Positions 6,226-9,775 of a stretch of 9,775 nucleotides of DNA are shown in pieces. Both the position numbers and the translations under genes were made by a program. The stretch's first letter is position 1. Every line of letters starts with the position of its first letter. Source of the DNA: Anaerolineales bacterium UBA6663 (GTDB lineage Bacteria; Chloroflexota; Anaerolineae; Anaerolineales; UBA6663); contig DKKP01000353.1 in assembly GCA_002455335.1 (NCBI GenBank), positions 1,299 to 11,073 on the forward strand. Reading direction: 5' to 3'. The notes beneath the pieces are model-generated. The model was not told the origin of the DNA. It ran no database searches and worked only from the letters and a program-made list of their open reading frames with translations.

Positions 6226-6245
6226 TCTCACGTCGTGTGACGCTG

Positions 6246-6683
6246 ATGGACGACACGCCCTACATCCCCCCGACCGGCCCGAACAGCGCGCCGGCGCCCA
6301 GCCGCGAGATCTACGCGTCGATGGGCGAGGCCAACATCTTCAGGATGCTGGCCGATTTCTACGCAGAGTTGGGTCACTCGCCGATCCGGGCGATGTTCCC
6401 GGAGGATCTGCGCGTCTCATCCGAGAAATCGGCGGCGTTCTTCGTCGGGTTGCTGGGCGGCCCACCGCTGTATCAGCAACGCTATGGCGCCCCGATGATG
6501 CGCGCCCGACACCTGCCCTTCCCGATCGACGAGGCAGCCCGACAGGCCTGGTTGGACTGCTGGGAGCCAGTTCTCACCCGGGCCACCTCGGATTACAATT
6601 TCCCTTCAGCACACCTGGAGGGGTTCCGCGCCTTTCTTGTCGGTTTTTCGGGGTGGATGGTCAATCGACGCTCCCTGGAGTAG
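6246..6683 (+). CDS. Truncated (2-on-2) globin
   Basis: This 145-residue protein is recognised by the truncated-haemoglobin core: a B-helix FY (38-39), then GLLGGPPLYQQRYG (68-81) and RARHLPFPI (86-94). H89 is the expected proximal haem ligand (F8), and AWLDCW (101-106) supplies the conserved G-helix Trp. This pattern fits group II/III truncated globins. They bind O2, NO or sulfide in the cytoplasm and are variously linked to NO detoxification, oxygen handling or redox sensing. ATG 6246 is chosen because the open frame upstream only translates the heptad repeat; GTG 6237 is an alternative. The Pro/Ser-rich first ~20 residues precede the globin fold and are probably disordered. No clear SD is seen. 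A thioredoxin-like gene follows after 43 nt. Confidence 0.82.
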   Translation: MDDTPYIPPTGPNSAPAPSREIYASMGEANIFRMLADFYAELGHSPIRAMFPEDLRVSSEKSAAFFVGLLGGPPLYQQRYGAPMMRARHLPFPIDEAARQAWLDCWEPVLTRATSDYNFPSAHLEGFRAFLVGFSGWMVNRRSLE

Positions 6684-6726
6684 TCGTTACGATCGCCCTG
6701 GACACGCGCGGAAGGATACGATTCAG

Positions 6727-7224
6727 ATGGACATCTACATCCTCAATCGGTTCTCGTACATCATCCTTGCGACTGTAGTCCTTGTCGCGATGGGCTTGAT
6801 CTTCGCGCGCAATGGCTTCACCCGAACGCGCGCGCTGGCGCTCGGGGCCGCGGCATTGGCGTTCTTCACGGCGTGGGCCACGCTGCGCACTGGGCCCGGC
6901 ACGGAGACCGACGCGCAGGCGGCTAACCTTGTGCTGCGCGAGTCGCAACAACCCGTGCTGATCGAGTTTTATTCCGACTATTGCGCCGGCTGTCTGGCAG
7001 CGCGTCCGCTGGTCGATGGCCTCGAGCGCGATCTCGGTGATCGTCTGCGGGTCGTGCGCCTGAACGTGGCCTCGCCGGCCGGGATGGATCTGGCTATTCA
7101 GCTGCAGGCCGATCAGGCGACGCCGGCCTTTGTGTTGCTCGGTTCAGATGGCCAGGAGCTCTGGCGCGGCTTCGGGTTCTTCGACGATGCCGCGGTCCGC
7201 ACTGCGCTCGACGCCTCAAGCTGA
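6727..7224 (+). CDS. Membrane-anchored thioredoxin-like protein
   Basis: This is a 165-residue protein with two predicted membrane helices (about 9-27 and 36-52) and a thioredoxin domain. The domain shows VLIEFYSDYCAGC with active-site cysteines C86 and C89, the TP containing the cis-proline (T132-P133), and the DGQELWRGFGFFD end of the fold. The basic loop between the helices (ARNGFTRTR) predicts, by the positive-inside rule, that both termini and the thioredoxin domain face outward. That fits an extracytoplasmic disulfide or redox role; partners are unknown. The motif CAGC differs from the CGPC of cytosolic thioredoxin. ATG 6727 is chosen because GGAAGGA lies 10 nt upstream and the hydrophobic helix starts immediately; the frame upstream overlaps the globin gene. 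The next gene begins 6 nt after the stop, implying co-transcription. Confidence 0.82.
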   Translation: MDIYILNRFSYIILATVVLVAMGLIFARNGFTRTRALALGAAALAFFTAWATLRTGPGTETDAQAANLVLRESQQPVLIEFYSDYCAGCLAARPLVDGLERDLGDRLRVVRLNVASPAGMDLAIQLQADQATPAFVLLGSDGQELWRGFGFFDDAAVRTALDASS

Positions 7225-7230
7225 CGGCGC

Positions 7231-8136
7231 ATGCCGCGCATCCTCTTCCTCTTTCTAGACGGCGTCGGGCTTGGCGCGGACGACCCGCGACGCAACCCGC
7301 TTGCCGCGGCCGCGATCCCCACGCTCCAGGGCAAGTTGGGCGGCGAGCGCCCCCTGGCCGACACCCCAAGGATCGAGACCTCTGACACGCTCTTCATCCC
7401 GACCGATGCCGGATTGGGCCAGCCCGGTCTCCCGCAATCGGCCACCGGGCAGGCCGCGATCCTCACCGGTCGCAACATCCCGGCTGAGGTCGGCGGGCAC
7501 TGGGGGCCGAAGCCCAACGCCGCGGTCGCGAGCCTCTTGCGGGCGGGCTCGATCTTTCATGACTTACGGGGCGCCGGTCGAGCCACGGCCCTTTTGAGCG
7601 GGTACCCACAGCCGTACTTCGATGCCATCGCCTCGGGGCGCCGCAGCTACTCGGCCATCCCGCTCGCTGCCACAGCGGCCGGCGTGGCGCTCGCCGGCGA
7701 AGCCGATATCCGGGCCGGAAGGGCGCTCGGCGCCGACTTCACAAACGCGTTCTGGCACAGCGAACTTGGCACGGATGTGCCGGTCTACGAGCCGCGCGTA
7801 GCCGGCAGACGATTGGCTCAGGCTGCGGCGGAATACGACTTCGCCCTGTTCGAGCACTGGATCACAGATTACGTCGGCCATCGTGGCACCCTGAGCGACG
7901 GGATCACGATCATGGAGCGGTTCGATCAGGTGCTGGCCGGCGTCCTCGACGTCTGGGATCTGGCCCGGGATTTGGTGATCGTCACCTCGGACCACGGCAA
8001 CCTCGAGGATCTGGGCCATCGTCACCACACCCTAAACCCCGTGCCGACGCTGCTCATCGGCGCCGGGCGCGAGGCGTTCACCGATCTGGCCGACCTGACC
8101 GGCCTGGCGCCCGGCGTGCGCCGGCTGCTGCTTTAG
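7231..8136 (+). CDS. iPGM/alkaline-phosphatase superfamily metalloenzyme
   Basis: This 301-residue protein has the metal-binding landmarks of the superfamily containing cofactor-independent phosphoglycerate mutase, phosphopentomutase and alkaline phosphatase. They are FLDGVGLG with D10, QSATGQ with the nucleophile candidates S70/T72, DYVGHRG with D213 and H217, SDHGNLED with D254 and H255, and HHTLNPVP with H265/H266. Two divalent metals would be bound. At about 300 residues it is shorter than true iPGM (about 510) or DeoB (about 390), so it may lack most of the mobile cap domain. It is better called a metalloenzyme of unknown substrate, perhaps a phosphatase or phosphomutase. No signal peptide is seen, so it is predicted to be cytoplasmic. 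The start codon follows the thioredoxin stop by 6 nt with no clear SD, suggesting translational coupling. Confidence 0.82.
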   Translation: MPRILFLFLDGVGLGADDPRRNPLAAAAIPTLQGKLGGERPLADTPRIETSDTLFIPTDAGLGQPGLPQSATGQAAILTGRNIPAEVGGHWGPKPNAAVASLLRAGSIFHDLRGAGRATALLSGYPQPYFDAIASGRRSYSAIPLAATAAGVALAGEADIRAGRALGADFTNAFWHSELGTDVPVYEPRVAGRRLAQAAAEYDFALFEHWITDYVGHRGTLSDGITIMERFDQVLAGVLDVWDLARDLVIVTSDHGNLEDLGHRHHTLNPVPTLLIGAGREAFTDLADLTGLAPGVRRLLL

Positions 8137-8159
8137 CCACCCGTGGCGCTTGTGCGCCG

Positions 8160-8165
8160 AAAGGA
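8160..8165 (+). promoter_or_regulatory. Shine-Dalgarno that decides the aldolase start
   Basis: AAAGGA lies 7 nt upstream of ATG 8173. The alternative GTG at 8143 has no SD and would add ten residues not needed for the fold. Confidence 0.7.
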
Positions 8166-8172
8166 TCCCGGC

Positions 8173-8928
8173 ATGCTCCCCGACTTCCGTCAGCGACTGC
8201 AACAGGGCGAACGTCTCATCGGCACGATGGTCACCATCGGCTCACGCGAGATCGCGGAGGTGTTGGGCGAAGTGGGTTTCGACTGGCTCTGCCTCGACGG
8301 TGAACACGGCGCGCTCGAGCCGAGCGTGCTGCAGGGGCTGCTTCAGGCCATCGACCGCAACGTCGCCGTCATCGTGCGCGTTCCGGCGCTCGACGAAGCC
8401 GATATCAAGCACGCACTCGACATCGGCGCGACTGGCGTGATGGTGCCGCAGGTCCACACCGCGGAGCAAGCAGCGCTGGCGGTGCGCTGGTCGCGGTATC
8501 CGCCGCTTGGCGCGCGGGGCGTGGGTGTGGCCCGTGCCCACCACTACGGGTTTCGGGTGGCCGAGTACCTCGAACACGCAAACGAGCAAGTGACCGTGAT
8601 CGTCCAGGCCGAAAGTGGCGCGGCCGTGGACCACATCGACTCGATCGTGCGCGTCCCGGGCGTCGACGCCGTGCTGATCGGCCCCTACGATCTGTCGGCC
8701 AGCCTGGGCCATCCGGGCGAGCTGAGCCACCCGACCGTGCAGGCGGCGATCGCGCGGGTCGCCGAGGCCTGTCAGGGGGTTGGGCTGCCGCTCGGGATCT
8801 TCGGGCTGAGCGCGACCGCAGTGCGGCCGTATCCGGCGCCGCGCTTCCGGCTCATGCTCGTCGGCGTCGACACGGTTTTGCTCGGTCAGGCGGCCCGTGA
8901 GCTGCTACACGCCGCGGGTGAAAGGTGA
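8173..8928 (+). CDS. HpcH/HpaI-family class II aldolase
   Basis: This is a 251-residue protein, the normal length for the HpcH/HpaI family of metal-dependent pyruvate/2-keto acid aldolases, which cleave or form 4-hydroxy-2-oxoacids in a TIM-barrel active site. Visible signatures are FDWLCLDGEHG (H45), VRVP (R69), the metal ligands in VQAESGAAVDHID (E147) and IGPYDLSASLG (D173), and ATGVMVPQV in the middle of the barrel. These positions agree closely with the catalytic residues known for HpaI-type enzymes. The specific substrate (hydroxyoxo-heptanedioate, rhamnonate-type, or citramalyl-like) cannot be read from sequence. The protein is cytoplasmic. It lies 36 nt after the metalloenzyme stop and is probably in the same transcript. 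ATG 8173 is preferred to GTG 8143 because of its SD and the usual N-terminus of the family. Confidence 0.88.
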   Translation: MLPDFRQRLQQGERLIGTMVTIGSREIAEVLGEVGFDWLCLDGEHGALEPSVLQGLLQAIDRNVAVIVRVPALDEADIKHALDIGATGVMVPQVHTAEQAALAVRWSRYPPLGARGVGVARAHHYGFRVAEYLEHANEQVTVIVQAESGAAVDHIDSIVRVPGVDAVLIGPYDLSASLGHPGELSHPTVQAAIARVAEACQGVGLPLGIFGLSATAVRPYPAPRFRLMLVGVDTVLLGQAARELLHAAGER

Positions 8929-9017
8929 GCGACCTCATATCCGCGGCCAAAACGGACTGACAACGCGCACTCGCACCCCGTATTACGTCAAACTGAGGGG
9001 ATGCGGCTGCCTTGCCG

Positions 9018-9023
9018 TATAAT
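9018..9023 (+). promoter_or_regulatory. -10 box with a near-leaderless transcript
   Basis: A perfect TATAAT lies 14 nt before ATG 9038. Transcription would start around 9030, leaving a leader of fewer than 10 nt, and no SD precedes the ATG. No good -35 sits at the right distance. A second, weaker candidate lies upstream: CTGACA (8957-8962), 18 nt, then TATTAC (8981-8986). The 109-nt gap 8929-9037 holds nothing else that I can see. Confidence 0.5.
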
Positions 9024-9037
9024 AGATAGATACACCT

Positions 9038-9457
9038 ATGGACGCTTTGTGGACAACCTACGGCTTCTATCTTTGGGGCCTGACGACACTGCTGGTGATC
9101 ATCGCCCTGGTCTGGCTGGGGTGGATGAGCTTCGGGCCCGAGGACGCCTCGGGGGGCGGAGAGGTCGACCCTGCGGCCCTCGAACAGGTGCAGTCGCTGA
9201 TCGACAGCCAGCCCCTGCTCCAGGCCTCCATCGGCCGGGCCATGCAGTTCTCGGGCCTCGAGCATTACACCGATGACACCGGGCGCCAGGCCTTTGCGCT
9301 GGCCCTGTTCAACGCCCGCGGCGATGGGCTGCTGATCGGCAACGACGCCGATTCGGGCCTCGCCGTCCGCGCGGTCAAGGGCTGGGGTGAGGGCGCCACG
9401 CTTTCGACGCCCGAACAGGCCGCCATCACGCAGGCCCGCGGCCAGAACAAGAGCTAG
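9038..9457 (+). CDS. DUF4446 family membrane protein
   Basis: This 139-residue protein has one N-terminal membrane helix (about residues 9-30, LWGLTTLLVIIALVWLGW) followed by an acidic Gly linker and a cytoplasmic domain. The C-terminal half matches the DUF4446 pattern as I recall it: a GRAMQFSGLEHYTDDTGRQ segment, then FALALFNARGDGLLI, and an LSTPEQAAI end corresponding to the family's LSxEEExAI. The function of DUF4446 is not known. In Firmicutes such genes are often near parB, and here the next gene encodes a bactofilin, so a link to chromosome segregation or cell shape is a reasonable guess but not shown. The start ATG 9038 is supported by the membrane helix, although no SD precedes it. 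Expression may be from the TATAAT box immediately upstream. Confidence 0.75.
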   Translation: MDALWTTYGFYLWGLTTLLVIIALVWLGWMSFGPEDASGGGEVDPAALEQVQSLIDSQPLLQASIGRAMQFSGLEHYTDDTGRQAFALALFNARGDGLLIGNDADSGLAVRAVKGWGEGATLSTPEQAAITQARGQNKS

Positions 9458-9484
9458 TCGACCTGAGCCAGCGCCGGGCCCGAC

Positions 9485-9523
9485 CGGCCCGCAGTCGCGG
9501 CCCGCTGCCGCGGCCCGCCCTCG
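9485..9523. repeat. Three tandem 13-bp GC-rich repeats
   Basis: Three consecutive 13-bp units begin with CGGCCCGC at 9485, 9498 and 9511 and end in variable pentamers (AGTCG, TGCCG, CCTCG). The array directly abuts the bactofilin SD (9524-9530) and fills half of the 78-nt gap after the DUF4446 gene. It could be a protein-binding site or simple slippage in GC-rich DNA. Confidence 0.75.
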
Positions 9524-9530
9524 AAAGGAG
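9524..9530 (+). promoter_or_regulatory. Shine-Dalgarno of the bactofilin gene
   Basis: AAAGGAG lies 5 nt before ATG 9536, the best-formed plus-strand ribosome binding site in the window. It fixes the start of the truncated last gene. Confidence 0.75.
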
Positions 9531-9535
9531 CGTGC

Positions 9536-9775
9536 ATGTTCAGCTTCCGACCCGGTCGATCCAAAGACAACGGCAAATCGAACGGCGAGAACGGCACCCA
9601 GGCCTTCGGCGCGCCTCGCGCGCCAGGCACGAACCCCTACGGCGCCGCACCCAAAGGCAATGGCTTTTCCGGCCCCCGCCCGGTTGAGAGCGTGATCGGG
9701 CCTGGCCTGCACTACACAGGCGCACTCAGCGGCAACAGCGGTGTGCGCATCGAGGGCTCGTTCGATGGCTCGATC
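9536..9775 (+). CDS. Bactofilin (polymer-forming cytoskeletal protein), N-terminal part
   Basis: The first 80 codons are present and the gene runs off the window end. Residues 1-50 are a disordered Gly/Asn/Pro-rich tail. From residue 52 the sequence SVIGPGLHYTGALSGNSGVR followed by IEGSFDGSI is the typical opening of the bactofilin beta-helix (compare VIGxGxxxxGxLxGxxxxxIEGxxxGxI in the family). Bactofilins polymerise without nucleotide into filaments or sheets under the membrane. They serve in cell shape, wall synthesis, polar organisation or chromosome segregation, depending on the organism. The gene follows DUF4446 by 78 nt, and the two may be co-expressed. Confidence 0.85.
   Translation, partial: MFSFRPGRSKDNGKSNGENGTQAFGAPRAPGTNPYGAAPKGNGFSGPRPVESVIGPGLHYTGALSGNSGVRIEGSFDGSI

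Noticed and set aside
6072..6245. N-terminal extension of the globin frame from ATG 6072
   Set aside because: The added 58 residues only translate the heptad repeats and the EF-G-like promoter region; the globin fold starts after ATG 6246.
6593..6603. Second TACAATTTCCC-like box inside the globin gene, similar to 6161-6170
   Set aside because: It encodes conserved-looking globin residues and has no matching -35; the resemblance is short enough to be chance.
8852..9712. 286-codon minus-strand open frame spanning the aldolase end, DUF4446 and the bactofilin start
   Set aside because: It crosses three supported plus-strand features and their signals, has low-complexity Ala/Arg/Gly composition, and shows no family motif.

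Overview
This 9.8 kb window is GC-rich, densely coding bacterial DNA; nearly every codon in the real genes ends in G or C. The gene content suggests a Chloroflexota-like (Anaerolineae-type) chromosome. The clues are a dnaB / DnaD-domain / tandem-DnaC cluster, a DUF4446 gene followed by a bactofilin gene, and degenerate heptanucleotide hairpin repeats between genes. The phylum is an inference from gene families and context; there is no rRNA or marker phylogeny here.

Layout. (1) Positions 1-2295 (+) hold a DNA replication cluster: the C-terminal end of the replicative helicase DnaB, a DnaD-domain primosome protein, and a helicase-loader ATPase with two DnaC/DnaI-like AAA+ domains in one chain. 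A nearly perfect 66-bp palindrome separates dnaB from the DnaD gene. The DnaD and DnaC genes overlap by 74 bp. (2) Positions 2383-3561 (+) encode a lipoprotein with seven kelch-type repeats. (3) Positions 3562-3939 hold what looks like a small membrane-protein gene broken by a one-base frameshift, then an intrinsic terminator serving the opposite strand. (4) Positions 3940-6015 (-) encode an EF-G-like translational GTPase with its own promoter; the usual catalytic His of the DTPGH motif is Phe. (5) Positions 6016-6245 are a divergent intergenic region with a promoter for the EF-G-like gene and two inverted heptad arrays. (6) Positions 6246-8928 (+) carry four closely spaced genes: a truncated globin, a membrane-anchored thioredoxin-like protein, an iPGM/alkaline-phosphatase-superfamily metalloenzyme and an HpcH/HpaI-type aldolase. 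(7) Positions 9038-9775 (+) carry a DUF4446 membrane protein with a TATAAT box almost on top of its start codon, a 3 x 13-bp tandem repeat, and the start of a bactofilin gene that runs off the window.

How the genes work together. DnaB, the DnaD-like protein and the double DnaC ATPase form a plausible helicase-loading module. The globin and thioredoxin-like protein may share redox or gas-related physiology, but this rests only on adjacency. The metalloenzyme and aldolase are probably co-transcribed metabolic enzymes with unknown substrates. DUF4446 and bactofilin point to envelope, cytoskeleton or chromosome-segregation functions. I see no defence system, CRISPR array, transposase, tRNA or rRNA. 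The most unusual items are the heptad-repeat hairpins, the double-ATPase helicase loader, the frameshifted membrane gene, and a dnaB fragment whose visible beginning reads like an aldehyde dehydrogenase motif.
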